A stretch of 64,000 bases of DNA from Atrina japonica. Taxonomy: Eukaryota; Mollusca; Bivalvia; Pterioida; Pinnidae. The position numbers and the translations under genes were made by a program. Shown in pieces: positions 18,801-45,244 of the stretch (position 1 is its first letter; each line of letters starts with the position of its first letter). The notes under the pieces are model-generated. The model ran no database searches and was not told where the DNA came from. It was given only the letters and a program-made list of their open reading frames with translations. The stretch lies in contig BROG01000467.1 of assembly GCA_030159075.1 (NCBI GenBank), positions 487,501 to 551,500 of the forward strand, given 5' to 3'.

Positions 18801-21467
18801 TTTCACTCATTACTTCATCACTGATGAACATTTGGACAGTATAAACGGTTTCTTTATCATTTTTATAATACATTGTCCTTTACATTCTCAATGACATCTG
18901 ACAAATTTTATAATTACTGTTGCTATATTAACATGACATTATAAGATATAAATAGTGATGCAATTATTTTTAAAAGCATGAATTTAAGATAACATATAGC
19001 ATATCCTTGTTATAATGGCATACAAGCTTGATTGTATGAAAAGTTTCAAATATTTAACGTTTTATACAAACAAAATGTCACGACGGGTGTCACCGGTCAA
19101 CAGGGGATGCATATTTCTCCATGGAACCTGATCCAACCTGTGGATTTCCAAAGGTTCGTTTTTGTCCGTGATTCACGAGATTGGTATATGTATCCTGGAC
19201 ATCCTGAAATTTTATACTTTGATATTTAAGATTTTTATATTTTTAAACAAAATCCAGGGTTGAAAAAATCTTGTTATAATGTCATATTTGTGACTAGAAA
19301 TCAAAAGTGAACAATGGGTAAGTAAACATTTGTATTCTTACCTGGATGGCAGGAATACCAATCGTCTGCCTATTTCATTCATTCTAGTAATATATGCATG
19401 ACATGTTAAAAGTTTCAACGGCGATATATCTTTTTAGCCTTTACAATCAAAGTTTTGATCTAATTGCGGGATATGTTTTCATCACAATAAGAGCCTGTAT
19501 ATCTTTAATATTAGAAAAAAATTGATTTTATTTTTTAGATTGTTTTCCTTGTCCAAGTTGCACCGTCTTATCAAAAACTCAACTGGATCGACTGCTTTCA
19601 AAATGGGATATGTCCATCGTTTCCACAGACGGACATGCCACATCAGTCGAAATCTGGACAAAATATCAAAGGAAAATTACCGGAACTGAAGTCGGCGACA
19701 GAAATGATTTTCCATTTACCTGGGCCGGGTATTTCGGACATCGGACTTCCAGCATTCCCAGAAAACCCTGTATTACAGGATAGTACCATGTCAATGCCTC
19801 TTGAGATTCCATCCATAGATTCCGTTGCAAAACATTTAGACATGCTTCCCTCAAATAGAAAACATGAAGACATTCCAGAATTATCAGTGCCTTGGTTAAA
19901 TCATGTTAGAAATCAACAAAGTAGAACATTCGATCTTAAAAGTATAAATAAAAATGTTCCCATGAAGATAAACCCTGTTTATCCAAAGGAAGATATCATG
20001 CACTCCATTCCCGATATTCGTCCATCTCGTCCGAACAAAGTTGGTGCCTCCATTGCTATAAAACCTTTGTTTCGTGGACAAACTAAAGTAAACCAACAAC
20101 GTCCTGTCTTTAAGCACGCCATGTTTGAACCGCAAAATGTATTTATGCATATACCAATGGCGAATCTAATTGACAAAAACAATTTTAACTCATTTACCCA
20201 GAAACACTTCAATACTCCTCCCTACCAAAATCCACACCCGTTTGAACATCAGGGACGACATATTCACACTGTCAAGAACATTCTGCCCGCTTTTACAAAT
20301 AGTCATGTGTTCAGTACATTGGACTACAATATGGACGTAAATGCTAGACAGAATGCAAAACTGAACAATCATATTCAACAACTTTCAAATATGAATCTGT
20401 CCAATAAAATGAAAGAAAATTCACAGACGTATAACAACGGTATTCTTGACAACCATCAAGCAATAAACAAGGGCAAACTTAATTTCAAGAAAAATCTTTT
20501 TAATTTAGCTAATTTGTCTAAAGATAAACGAAAGTCATTAGGCGCTGTGCGGAAAGAACTTTCTCAAAACCAAGATTTTGCTTCAAACGTATACGCAAAA
20601 GTGAAATCCAAAGTGCTACAGATATTGAAAAATTTTATAAAGTCCGCCATGCCACAAAAGAAAATAGACAAGGTAAACAACGAACTCTTGCGTACCTTAT
20701 ACAAGGTTAAAGGTACCAACAAGTATGGGAAATCAACTGACAATAGCATTGGTAACCATAACAATGGCGGAAGTTTCTCGAAAGGTGAAACCGAAACCGA
20801 TAAAGACGCGGAAGGAAATGGAAAAGATGGCATTGAGGATGAAGAGAAAGACTCGGTGGACGACGACGAATCAAGCAGTGAATCCGATAGTAATGAAGAT
20901 GGAGTTGACACAAAAGACGAAAGCTCATCACAAAGCTCAGAAGACAAAAATGCAGACGACGCGTCTTCAAGTAGCTCGACTTCGTCTTCTTCCTCTTCGT
21001 CAAGCGACAGCAATGAAAGTAATATAAAGAAAGGGCGAAACAAAATAAAATCACAACAAAGCAAAACACAATATCACAAAAAGTTTGATGCCTCTAACAA
21101 AGAAGGACAACATGATGCTGGTAATAAATATAAGACACGGAGAAATAAAAAGAGACGGCACACAAAAAGAGATATAAACGGGAGATACAAAACGAGACAG
21201 GAAAAGAGTAAAAACGACGGGATTTTGGGACTTAGTACAATATCAAATCGACATAGTAAAGTCATATCTAACTGGCTTGGGATGGGACGAAATGGGAGAA
21301 TTAATAAATACAACAATAGGCTACTCCACAGTGGGAATTTCGGTAGACTATTAGGTTTTGACCCTCTAAGAAAATACAAAAACCTTTTAAAGACTCGACA
21401 TTCTCAGGTCTATCCTCAAATTTTGAAGTCGTTTCGTCGGCCACTAAAATACGGAAAATTTGTTTAA
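14384..21467 (+). CDS. Orphan secreted protein, Ser/Asp/Glu-rich with basic C-terminus (651 aa)
   Basis: Two exons join in phase 0: 14384-14410 (MMGSLQTWI) and 19539-21467. Together they give a classic signal peptide, MMGSLQTWIIVFLVQVAPS, split by the 5.1-kb intron. Only two cysteines are seen, in DCFQNGICP at residues 28-34. Next comes a long His/Asn/Lys/Pro-rich stretch without recognisable domains, with a lysine-rich segment at about 310-400 that may be helical. A Ser/Asp/Glu tract (about 425-503) contains runs of Ser next to Asp and Glu, as in heavily phosphorylated matrix proteins. The last roughly 150 residues are strongly basic, with dibasic clusters (RRNKKRRHTKR near 541-551) that could be proprotein-convertase sites. 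I do not recognise the family. The composition would suit an extracellular or biomineral matrix protein, but that is inference. The GALNT gene lies tail to tail 1.7 kb away. Confidence 0.85.
15113..15240 (+). repeat. SINE family 1 fragment
   Basis: GACGTCCCATGTCACGGCAG, then CACTACATACTCGTCCATAG and CCTAGGTCAAAATTTATGAC correspond to the body of the complete copy at 50336-50623. Head and tail are missing. Confidence 0.55.
15305..15712. mobile_element. TIR element family M2, copy 1
   Basis: The left end, GGGCCCCAAGTCACCAAATG then CACTCAGTACTC, pairs with the right end GAGTATTGAGTAAATTTGGT then GACTTTGGACCCC. Both ends face ATATC-like flanks. About 0.4 kb, AT-rich, no coding frame. A second copy is at 32929-33298. 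Confidence 0.7.
16610..17260. other. GC-rich island of unknown origin
   Basis: About 650 bp of markedly GC-rich sequence with abrupt edges inside an AT-rich intron. Several frames stay open for 60-170 codons on both strands, as expected from GC content alone; none shows a domain I recognise. Possibilities are a fragment of a retroelement or other inserted DNA, a retrocopy piece, or a local GC-rich regulatory region. Codon-like structure is not convincing in any frame. Confidence 0.5.
17560..17825 (+). repeat. tRNA-headed SINE, degenerate
   Basis: An A-box-like GTGGTCTGTTGGTAGAGCG and a B box GGGTTCGATTCTTGG form a tRNA-like head. The body has AAGAACACTCACTGCAGTGG and CACTTCACCTGGTGATATTT, matching SINE family 1 order. 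It is too diverged to fold as a functional tRNA. Confidence 0.6.
19010..19460 (+). repeat. Repeat R4 interrupted by R1
   Basis: GGCATACAAGCTTG then AAAGTTTCAAATATTTAACG at the left, and CAGGAATACCAATCGTCTGC with TATTTCATTCATTCTAGTAA at the right, resemble 57190-57420. R1 (19078-19235) sits between the two halves and is absent at 57 kb. Confidence 0.6.
19539..21467 (+). CDS. Main exon of the secreted protein
   Basis: Opens after TTTTTTAG and runs 642 codons without interruption to TAA at 21465-21467. It is by far the longest open frame in the window. Overlapping frames on either strand are shadows. Codon use in the Ser tract mixes AGC, TCA, TCT and TCG, so the tract is not a slipped trinucleotide repeat. 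Confidence 0.9.
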   Translation: MVFLVQVAPSYQKLNWIDCFQNGICPSFPQTDMPHQSKSGQNIKGKLPELKSATEMIFHLPGPGISDIGLPAFPENPVLQDSTMSMPLEIPSIDSVAKHLDMLPSNRKHEDIPELSVPWLNHVRNQQSRTFDLKSINKNVPMKINPVYPKEDIMHSIPDIRPSRPNKVGASIAIKPLFRGQTKVNQQRPVFKHAMFEPQNVFMHIPMANLIDKNNFNSFTQKHFNTPPYQNPHPFEHQGRHIHTVKNILPAFTNSHVFSTLDYNMDVNARQNAKLNNHIQQLSNMNLSNKMKENSQTYNNGILDNHQAINKGKLNFKKNLFNLANLSKDKRKSLGAVRKELSQNQDFASNVYAKVKSKVLQILKNFIKSAMPQKKIDKVNNELLRTLYKVKGTNKYGKSTDNSIGNHNNGGSFSKGETETDKDAEGNGKDGIEDEEKDSVDDDESSSESDSNEDGVDTKDESSSQSSEDKNADDASSSSSTSSSSSSSSDSNESNIKKGRNKIKSQQSKTQYHKKFDASNKEGQHDAGNKYKTRRNKKRRHTKRDINGRYKTRQEKSKNDGILGLSTISNRHSKVISNWLGMGRNGRINKYNNRLLHSGNFGRLLGFDPLRKYKNLLKTRHSQVYPQILKSFRRPLKYGKFV

Positions 21468-22204
21468 AACTTTGAAACTATTTTACTATTCACTAATTTC
21501 AGTAATTTTTGTAATTAGACGGGTGTGCTTCAAAAGTTTAAAATGCCCCGAATTAAGGAAATGAATTCCCCGTAGCAAAATGCGTCATTATAAAGTTACG
21601 CATTACTGAATGAAACCCTGTAGTGTGTATGCATATGGTCAGGTTTCGTGGTATCTGTTCAATATATTTTAATATACTGTAGGTAAACCGTTGGGGCAGT
21701 TAGTAAAAGTAGTTCTGATTTTTATTTCAATCATAACTTTATCAATATCGAGGACAGACATATTGGTGTTTCTGGGTAAGTCTGCAGATATATTTATAGA
21801 GCAAACCACTGACTGAGCATCTATACTGCAACTCATTTTCCCACAATGCTTAAATCAGAGCTGGTTCAGTTTTTTGTATATACAAATGTTCAATGCCTGT
21901 CTCAACGTGACAAAGTTCTGTAAATTTCCTACGAAGTTAAAAAACATAAGTTCCAATGCCTTCACAGATAAACTATTGTTGCCTCCTGAAATTGACTTTC
22001 ACCTGTTGAGATTACTATGACGTCATACAAAGTTACCAGTGGTGATTACACTTCATGTTGTTGGTGTCAATTTGTACATAGAAAACACCTACATTGGTTA
22101 ATAAATGTATCCATAGTAGTGTTGAGCTAGTAATTTTAATCAAATGACCATTTTTGAACTTTTGACATTAACAATTTTTCAACCATACATTTAGTTTGTA
22201 GTCA

Positions 22205-22230
22205 AATAAATTCTTTTTTTAACAAATAAA
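22205..22230 (+). terminator. Candidate poly(A) signals of the secreted-protein gene
   Basis: Two AATAAA hexamers (22205-22210 and 22225-22230), with another AATAAA near 22100, about 0.65-0.75 kb after the stop codon. Confidence 0.4.
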
Positions 22231-22371
22231 GGTATTGTTATATTTACATTTTATCTGTTTGTCTGTGTGTGTGTGTCTCTGTGTCTATCTATCTATTTGT
22301 CTGTCTACCTGTCTATATGCCTGTCTGTCTACCTATCTATCTAACTAACTAACTATCTATCTATCTACCTG

Positions 22372-22498
<127 letters not shown>

Positions 22499-23210
22499 TG
22501 TATTTGACCCCTTTTCCGAAGGCGAAGGACTTGTCCTCCTACAGTTTTTCTGGACAGGTAAACGAGGGGAGGACGACACCTCTCCATATAACACTATTTG
22601 ATAATGGTCCGCACAGGAAAAGCTCGTACAAAAAGTGTCAATCTCCTGTTTTGAACCCGATGAAATTATTTCCCTTTGGCGGCCATATTATGTTGTGGCA
22701 TACTTATTGTCCGTAATACATTGATCAAATTAAATGAAGAAATCTTGAGTAAAAATGGTTCTGTATTTTGAACAGACATATCTTTTTCATGTGTCATTTA
22801 TCTAAACAATTAATTTCAGCAGAAGTGTTGATGCCCTTTTTACTAATACTATGTAATCCGATTTCGTTGCTTAAAGAAGAATCTATAACAAGGCCGCCAA
22901 AGATTGATACCTCTCGAAAAACACTACTTATAGAAAACCATCTACAGCATTTAGCTCTAACAACAGCAGTGATATGCCAGCTTGAAAACTGATAATTTGT
23001 GAACAGTGTCCCTTGTCACGTTTACACCTCCTCCACCACTGTTGTCAAGAGAATGTTGATACTGCTCTGATTAGATAGCATGTATTCTAACTAATCATAT
23101 CCAAGATGATAACACGTAATGCACTAAATAATTTAGATACTTATTATAAGAATAATTCAGAAGTCGTATATTTACTTTGTTAGTTTAATCTTACAAATTA
23201 ATGTATACCA

Positions 23211-37442
<14,232 letters not shown>

Positions 37443-37544
37443 TCTTCTCTGCAGAGGCCTATAATTCTGCAATGTAAAAGATATAATGGAGCCTGTCTTT
37501 AGAGATCATCCCTCCTGTCACTGAAACGTGGTTTTATTTAAAAG

Positions 37545-37748
37545 GATTACTGTATAGTTGTTTAATTTCGCGTTTTTCTTAAAAGTTTATTCACGGGTAT
37601 TAAAATTCGCGCAGGATAGGTTACGAATTGTCTCTGAAATTTCATTAATGTAAAGTTTTATATTCACGGGTATTCAATTTCGCAGAATTTTCCATAAACG
37701 CGAATATAGCAAAATTAAATCCCCTACGAATAAAAGCAAATATGCCGT
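37545..37748. repeat. AT-rich repeat with TTAATTTCGCG motifs
   Basis: GTTTAATTTCGCGTTTTTC at the left, GCGAATATAGCAAAATTAAA at the right, and TATTCACGGGTATT twice inside. It looks like a small transposable-element relic just upstream of GALNT coding exon 1. Confidence 0.45.
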
Positions 37749-38697
37749 ATTCAACCATGTGGTTTTCAGAATGTGGTATCATAAGACAGGTGGTATTTTA
37801 TAAAGGTGGTCTTTCAAGACAGGTTCCGCTGTATTTTACTTTCTGGATATAAATGTAATATGTTGTTAAGTTTGGTAGAATTTTTTTTAAATTTCATTTC
37901 AATTATCCTTTATTGTGACATTTTTTCTCCATTGTTATTGTTCTTCTTTAGCGTCATATCAGTCTCCAGCCCAAAACTTATGGAACAATATCAATCACTG
38001 TTAAATGATAGTCAAATAGATAAAAGTTTCAATTTACAGCAACACATATGTACTAGATTATGAATCTGGTGTTAGGAATTCTCAACTTAGCAAGTGGTTG
38101 TAAATACATATATGTACCATGGTAAAAACCATGATATCTAGTTGTCGACTTACAAAGTTGGTGTAGACGTTCACACAGAAATGAAAAAAATACAATATAT
38201 CCAAGTCGAACTGTATAGATAGTGTTATGAATTCAGCCACGTTGCAGAAATAGTTGTGTATATAAGGTGTTCAATCTATTTCAAAGAGTATATAAAAATG
38301 CCGATCAAAAAACTAGCTTTCTTTTCTAAACATCTCTTATACAATGTACATGTATTTACATGTTTTTCTGTTTCGATACAGTTTAAGTTTTGCACTTATT
38401 ATGTATAAAAATGTCTGGACAATTTAATATCACTAAAAGAAATTGGATTCTACCTTTAGATAATAAACTATTTTTTAAATCAAACATTTAAGGTGTAATT
38501 GATATCGACGTTCATAATCAATATGGCATATAAGCAAGGTTAATATTACACAAACCCAGTCATCTGTACCATACATCTAGTTAAGAAGTCTTGTCAAAAG
38601 TTCTCCATTGCGGACGTCATATTTCAAATACATGTATCTACTTTTCATGACAGTTAATATATTTACTCTGGAAAATAAAAGACAGATCCATACTCAC

Positions 38698-38970
38698 CAA
38701 GTTTCCTGTCACAGACAAAACATGCTGTTTACGGTAAACAAGTTAGGTAAACAAATGCCAATCACGTGATGACCACCATACTTTTATCATCAATCAGCAA
38801 CAGGATTCTATTACAAAAACTAGCGATACGTGTGATGTTGGCCTTTCGAAAAATTTTGTTTTGAGATGAAAAAATACAACCTATTTTAAATAAACCTTTG
38901 TATGGATATCAGCATTATTTATTGGTTTTATATCGCTTATATTACACTGGCCACTGATAAGCGACTTACC
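38698..38970 (-). other. GALNT: Possible untranslated first exon(s) of GALNT
   Basis: Two good minus-strand donors occur upstream of coding exon 1: AACTTG|GTGAGTA with the exon ending at 38698, and AGCAAG|GTAAGT with the exon ending at 38970. The sequence before the first has ATG soon followed by TGA, so it would be non-coding. The transcription start is not visible. Confidence 0.3.
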
Positions 38971-39287
38971 TTGCTTTCACTGTATGGATGATAAATTTGT
39001 TGTGATTTTCTAAAGGTTCGCCGTATCTGAAGACCACGTTCCGGGCTTCAATAGTGTGTTTCATGGATAACAAGGTATTTCATATTATTCTACAGAAATG
39101 TCTGGTGCTCATTGAAAGTCACCGGTGCAAAGACTATGCACAAGTATATCTCAACTCATATATTCATACGTGGATGGTCAAATACATTTTACATTACAAT
39201 TATCATCATCCATTATGGTTTAAGTGTAGAATTTGAGCAATAAATTGATATCGTAATTTACTATTTTAGGCCAAAAATTTAAAAATA

Positions 39288-39600
39288 AAATATTGTGACC
39301 GCAAATTTTACGGTCGGTATAATAGTCTTGTTTGCGATTACTCTATTTCACTAAGTGAAATGTTGAGTTGCCTTTTCGTTGGCGGTTGTTGAGACGTCTA
39401 TACCAATTGTGACGAGGATTCACTCCTCACGTATTTCATTGGACTTGACTGTGGACTCGCGGCGGGTGTGACCGGTCGACAAGGGATGCTTACTTCTCCA
39501 TGGCACCTGATCCCACCTCTTGGTTTCAAGAGGTCCGTGTTTGTATCTATGTCCTGGACATTCTATTGATTTATTCTTTGGTATATAAAAAATCTCAGAT
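39288..39600 (+). repeat. Interspersed repeat R1, copy 4
   Basis: GACCGCAAATTTTACGGTCG, CACTAAGTGAAATGTTGAGT and CACCTGATCCCACCTCTTGG in order. It is the same extent as the inverted copy at 6198-6515. Confidence 0.8.
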
Positions 39601-40611
39601 AAGTCAGTTTTACGGAAGAGGCTCTAAACGATCGTTTCTTTCAATAAGAACTCAATTTCAATGTAAATGTAAATTTTGAAATGAAAAAAGTGTCACTTCG
39701 TGCTGCACAATTAATTTTTTCCATGAGCAATTGCTTTTATACCCCGACTATATTAAAAAAATGAAAAAAAATCCTTATATTTATACATATTACCATTTTT
39801 CTGTGAAACTATAGTCCACTGGATACGAAATTCATTCCAGAATACTGACTTTACGGGGTGTGTTTTTATATGACGTAATAGTTCAACAGCTTTTTTGACA
39901 TGGGAAGTAGTTATTTTCTGACCGCAAATACTAAACGAAATTAAGGTTTAATTTCTTTTTTTATATCATTTTGAAAAAAAAAACTAGTGATATGGACAAT
40001 TTTGAATACTTATTCTCAGATTTAGTTCGCGATTATTAATATTCGACCATTCAGTAGAGGAGGGTTAAATGTGTCAGAAGAGAATTGTCCGAATGGGCCG
40101 TATGCAAATGGCTGATAGGCATACCATGTGCGATCCATTTCGTATTTTTTATTTAATCTTAAAAGCCATTCATTACCACAATAATACAAGTCATACCAAA
40201 ATATTTGGAATGACTATCACATTTTGTATGAAATTGCTATAATTCCTTATTCCGGTGTGTATGATATCTATACAGCTTGTAGCACACATTATCGTTTCAT
40301 GCCAATCACAATAATGTCTAAAGAAAATTTTATCGTTACTTTTTAAGTTTATACTTTCGTAAGTAAACATTTAGATATCAGAATGACTTACTGTGCAGGG
40401 GGAAAATAACTGGTGGTGTTAATATTAGCTATATTGACAAATCTGTGAATTTTATAAATAGTGAAATAACTTTTAATGAAAGTACATATACATGTATACG
40501 TATAAGGACCCGATGTTAGTGTAAGTTATTACCGATCCGTGAATTAAAAAACCTGCGATTGGAATTAAATCCCTGTAGAGTACCTGTATGCCTGATCTAT
40601 CGTTGTCTGCT

Positions 40612-40830
40612 CGTTTTATTGGTGTGTACGCCGATTGGTTGTAACATCACACTTTAAATCATTTAGTATTTCTACTCTTGTCAGTACAGGTTAAGTCCCG
40701 TTGGAACCTTGAAGCTGATTTTGTGAGAAAGTTTGCCAGTTTACTTCCAGAATGCCAGTGGTCTCTTCCCAGGTGCATTGCAACTGGGATCTCTCCCCCA
40801 CCATTAAGAACTGGTAAAAAGCTGTGAACC
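40612..40830 (+). repeat. SINE family 2, third copy
   Basis: ACTCTTGTCAGTACAGGTTA, then GAAAGTTTGCCAGTTTACTT and TGCAACTGGGATCTCTCCCC match the family body. Confidence 0.65.
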
Positions 40831-40859
40831 AAACAAAAGCTGGTTACATCTCCATGTAT

Positions 40860-41020
40860 CCAGGAAGTAAAACATTCATGGCAAGAGGCATATACTCAAA
40901 AAGTAAAACATCCTTGGCAGGAGGCAAATACCCCGGGAGTAAAACATTCCTGGCAGGAGGCATATATGCAGGAAGTAAAACATTCCTGGCGTGAAGCATA
41001 TTCTCAGGAAGTAAAACCAA
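40860..41020. repeat. Minisatellite, about 37 bp, four to five copies
   Basis: The unit is AGGAAGTAAAACATTCCTGG followed by CAGGAGGCATATACT, with variants. Confidence 0.85.
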
Positions 41021-43952
41021 AAATCAAACAGAAATATACTATATACTGAAGCAATTTAATTGTATTCAATGACATAGATCAGTTACACTTGAACAATGAC
41101 AATCAGTTAAAATCAACCTTCTTAAACTGCTGTACAACTGATACTGAATGCAAAATAAGTTTTGACATGAACACAACTGAAATTTTAACCCCTTGCATAA
41201 TTTTACAAGTGAAAATACGGTACCAGAACAAAGAATCTACATATCTAAAAAGCATGGATTTCATTGACATACATTTCAAATTGCCACTGGAATTACAATG
41301 TATTAGTTTACACCTACATATATCTATCTATCACTAATTTCTAACTTCCATCCAAGCTTTTTGAATCTTTATATTTTTTAAATTCTAAATCTAAATCCAA
41401 AAACGTGTAAAACCTGAGGGTATTTTGTGATTACTTTTTTTAGAGAATTGCAAATTTAATCTAATTCTAAAATTCAGCAGGCAACCTACATATTTATACA
41501 TCTTTACTGAACAACTTTAAAATAAATGACGGAAATCGCAAAACACAACACTTTCTAAAAACAATGAGTACTTGCATTATAAAATAATAACAAATATGTA
41601 TTACAAATGGATTATTTACTAAGAGGTAAAATACGATCCACAAACATGCTTTAACACAGAAGTGTAACATGTTGACTACATGTGAGTCATGAAAATCAAT
41701 ATTTATGTTGTATATCTATACATAATTAAAATTAAAGTTAAAATAAATGCACAATTGACTTGTATATGTAGAATAAAATTAAAATTCTATTGAACTTTTT
41801 TTGTTCCTTGACAATGTAGATTAATAAAAAACAGGGATTCAAGGCTTTTCAATCCATGCCCGATTAAAAAATCAAATATACAATAATCAACAAAACTGAA
41901 AAGGGGATATAACTCTATATGATTCCACTGTACCATTTGTACATAAGCCTACATTATCATACAAGTGAATTTAGGAACAGAAATGTATCATTTATTATGA
42001 CAAAGTAGTTAAGTTACCTGAGAAATAAAGAGATTCGTTAGCTTGAATTACTACACACCAATATTAACTGTGTTTAAACAATGGACTCCATTAAAAAGAG
42101 AAGTGAAAACCATTCACAAATATATTGCAATGGTGGGTACATCTCTCAATGCTTACAGCAATTGTCAAATTGATTCAATCAATAAGTATGGGCAGTTTCT
42201 GTTACTTTGTTGAGTAGAATATTTATCTAAATTTACATTTAAGGTTAGAGAAACATTTCTGCATCTTAAACCACAAAATATCATGTTTAAATATCTCCAT
42301 TGGAATGTGGAACTACCATCATTAAAATGACAATGAAATTTATAGCTATCTACATGAAACAAGAACCGAGATGTTTCTAGTTTCAACAAAATGTAATTAT
42401 ACAAAGACTTTATGCCTACTGCATATTAATGAGAATCTTCCAAACTTACTACAGTACTTCTACATTAATTTGCATTAATGAATTCCTAATTTTCTTTCAT
42501 TTCTAATAATCTAAGTTTGGAATCGATTGTTTATTCTTTACAATATCATTGGCAATTTGAGATGTAAAACACAATATTTTCTGAAGCCAGGCATTTTAAT
42601 TTGTCATCATGCTAAATTTGACATTATTTTTGAAGAAAATATATGAATATTAGAGTGCTTAATAATTAAGTAAGATTAAAATTCACAAGTAAGAAAAAAT
42701 AAAGTGTTATTACTTAATGATGTAAACTTACCTCAATTTTGAATTAATATTAGATTATATGTCAAAAATGTTGCTTTAACTAAACTACTAATAAAACAGG
42801 AATGATACATGTACATTTGACAATGCTTTTTATAGATATACTAGAAGTAAACAATTTCATTTCAAATTACTATAGAAAATATTTATCAAAAGACAAAAGA
42901 AAAAGGATAATACTACTTCTCAAATTTTACGTTTGCCATTTTAATATTCAATTTTTAAGATTCTTAGAAATCTACAAATGTATACTTGACTGTTACCTAA
43001 CTTATGGGACTATCATCAATTGGTTAACTTATATTCAATCTTGCTTCCTTGTATGTATACCTTTATGTATGTATGTATGTATGTATGTATGTGTATATAG
43101 AATGATATTGACACCATTTGGAAAACAAATGTGATATAAGGTTCGGATTCATTGAATTACCTCCCTTTAATTGGTTAGTAAGACAATATGAATGCGTTTT
43201 GAAATATGAATATACTTTTTCACACCTGCTTTAGATCTATAGTTTTGCTTAATTATTGACAAGATCAAGTACCTGTTTATTTGTAGCAAGAAACTGGATA
43301 TTTACATGCACAAACTACAATTTCCAATAAGGTAGAATGTCCACTGATTACATTTATAGCTATCAATATTCAGTACATTCTGCAGTCATTTTGAATTTAT
43401 CAATTGATCCATCAATTACTATATCCAGCCATTTTTAGTCATTTACAAATCTCGACTGTTACCTCCAGGACACACTGTGTTCTAAATGCAAACCTGTAGA
43501 ACAGTATATAACCTATGCATTCTGTCCTCATAACATTAAATACTTTCCTACTTATATACTTTGTGAATACAACACTGCAGTTCATCAATTCTCCAAATCC
43601 ATGTAATCTTTGACTCTCAAAAACAATACAATGCATACAATGTGATTATAATTCAATTTAGTCAGTTCTTCGTTACCGGCCACCTGTCAAACAAACTGAA
43701 CCAGTGAAATATGACAACACCTGCAGAATACGATGACATGTTGCGTATGTTACAGATAGGAAATACATATACAATATATGGCATTTTGTTTTGGTACATA
43801 ACAATATGACAACAGGTTATGCGGCATTAACATCTAATGATTAACTGCTGAAATAAGCAACTTCTAAGACAAAATGTTGATAGCACTTACTGGCAATAAT
43901 AAAATGTCTTTATATGTTCAAATTTACAGCATTGTAACATACTTAAAGTCAA

Positions 43953-44052
43953 ACTGCTTGTGTGAACATCTAAACTGCTAGTGTGAACAGTTCAACTGTA
44001 AGTGTGAACATCTAAACTGCTAGTGTGAACAGTTCAACTGCAGGTATGAACA
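43953..44052. repeat. Minisatellite, 21-bp unit, about five copies
   Basis: CTGCTAGTGTGAACATCTAAA alternates with CTGTAAGTGTGAACAGTTCAA variants. Confidence 0.85.
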
Positions 44053-45244
44053 GGTGCAATTTCCTTGTTCCTTATTGCATTTAAAACATTACACATAATT
44101 AATTGTTGACTGATTTCCATCTTTAGAAGAAAATCCAAGTCTAGCTGCTCAAGAAACATAATCTTTAGCACAAAAGATAAAAAATATAACAGATAAAAAT
44201 TGAATAACTGCTAATCTGACATGATCTCGGCCATCTGCAACCTATAAGATCTCTTTAGTACATTGACATATCAAATTTTTCCTTCCTTGTGATTGAGCAA
44301 TTTCTTATCATAGTTTTCACACTCAAGATTAACCATGAGCAACTTCTGAACTTGGATCAAGAACATTTCAAATAAATAGATCAAAAGAAATTCAATATTA
44401 AAAACCAAACCACCTGCACTAAGCAACTTTCTTTCAAATCTTAGAAGATCATAAGCGTACTACGCAATTAGGTAAAGAGTGTCAATGATTCAATATCAGT
44501 GATTTGAAAGTCACAGAATAGAATATTTGAATTCTTTGCAAGAAAGTACGAATTTGGAATTACGTATGTTGAAATTCCAAAGAAATGACTGTACTTCTCC
44601 AAAAGTGAGCTGTACTTCTCAAGAATACCCCGATATATAAAAAAAACCGACTTGCATCTCATAATTATCCACTTCTTCGCAACAATTTCTTACGGACTGC
44701 TTTGTATGCAGCTCAAGTATTTATATACCAGAACTTGTGGCTTACTGGCAAAATGAATCATTCTCTTCCATAATATCTACATCGACTACACACAAGTGTA
44801 TATATAGACAGCTCAGGGATAACAAATGTGACATATAAAAGTAAAAATAAACAATTAAAAATGAAAAATATATCTGAAGAAAGATAGCATGTTATCTTGG
44901 TTAAAATCTCCTGGAAATGTCTGGTGGTTTTCTTCTCTCGTGCTTACTCTCATTCTCATATCAGTTCTTTTTGTTCAACATTTAAGATGGATATACGCAA
45001 ACAGACTAAGCACCTGGATTTCAGTGCTTTAGAACATCAGTGGTAATTGTAGAAATCCTATAATTTGAATATAACTAGCCTTCCACTTCAACCTATTTGG
45101 GAATTACATTTCCAACTGCAATGCTTTCCTGGTGGTAATTATCATATGAATCAATTTCTGGTTGTTGTTGTTGTTCTTCCTTTTTTCACGCAAAGCAGCT
45201 AAATACCCAATAGCATTTTGATAAAGTTCCTAAAATTATTTATC

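Larger units (their letters stand above)
14411..19538 (+). other. 5.1-kb intron of the secreted-protein gene
   Basis: Bounded by GTAAGTAC and TTTTTTAG. It holds a SINE fragment (15113-15240), a TIR element (15305-15712), (TA)n at 15859-15890, a GC-rich island (about 16610-17260), a tRNA-headed SINE (17560-17825) and a repeat R4 copy with R1 inserted in it (19010-19460). No exon is evident. Confidence 0.7.
38971..45244. other. AT-rich spacer between GALNT 5' end and Ig gene 3' end
   Basis: Contains R1 copy 4 (39288-39600), SINE family 2 (40612-40830), two minisatellites (40860-41020 and 43953-44052) and (GTAT)n (43057-43100). The part next to 45244 probably includes the 3' UTR of the Ig gene. 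Open frames here (at most 110 codons) show no domain, no splice context and no composition bias, so none is called. Confidence 0.6.

Noticed and set aside
19600..19640. Resemblance of CFQNGICP to oxytocin/vasopressin-type nonapeptides
   Set aside because: There are five residues between the cysteines instead of four, no Gly-Lys-Arg processing site and no neurophysin domain.
19635..21467. Start of the secreted protein at the internal Met at 19635
   Set aside because: It would leave no signal peptide, while splicing to 14384-14410 gives a complete one with matching phase.
42802..43134. 110-codon plus-strand frame
   Set aside because: AT-rich random composition ending in a (GTAT)n tract, with no splice or domain support.
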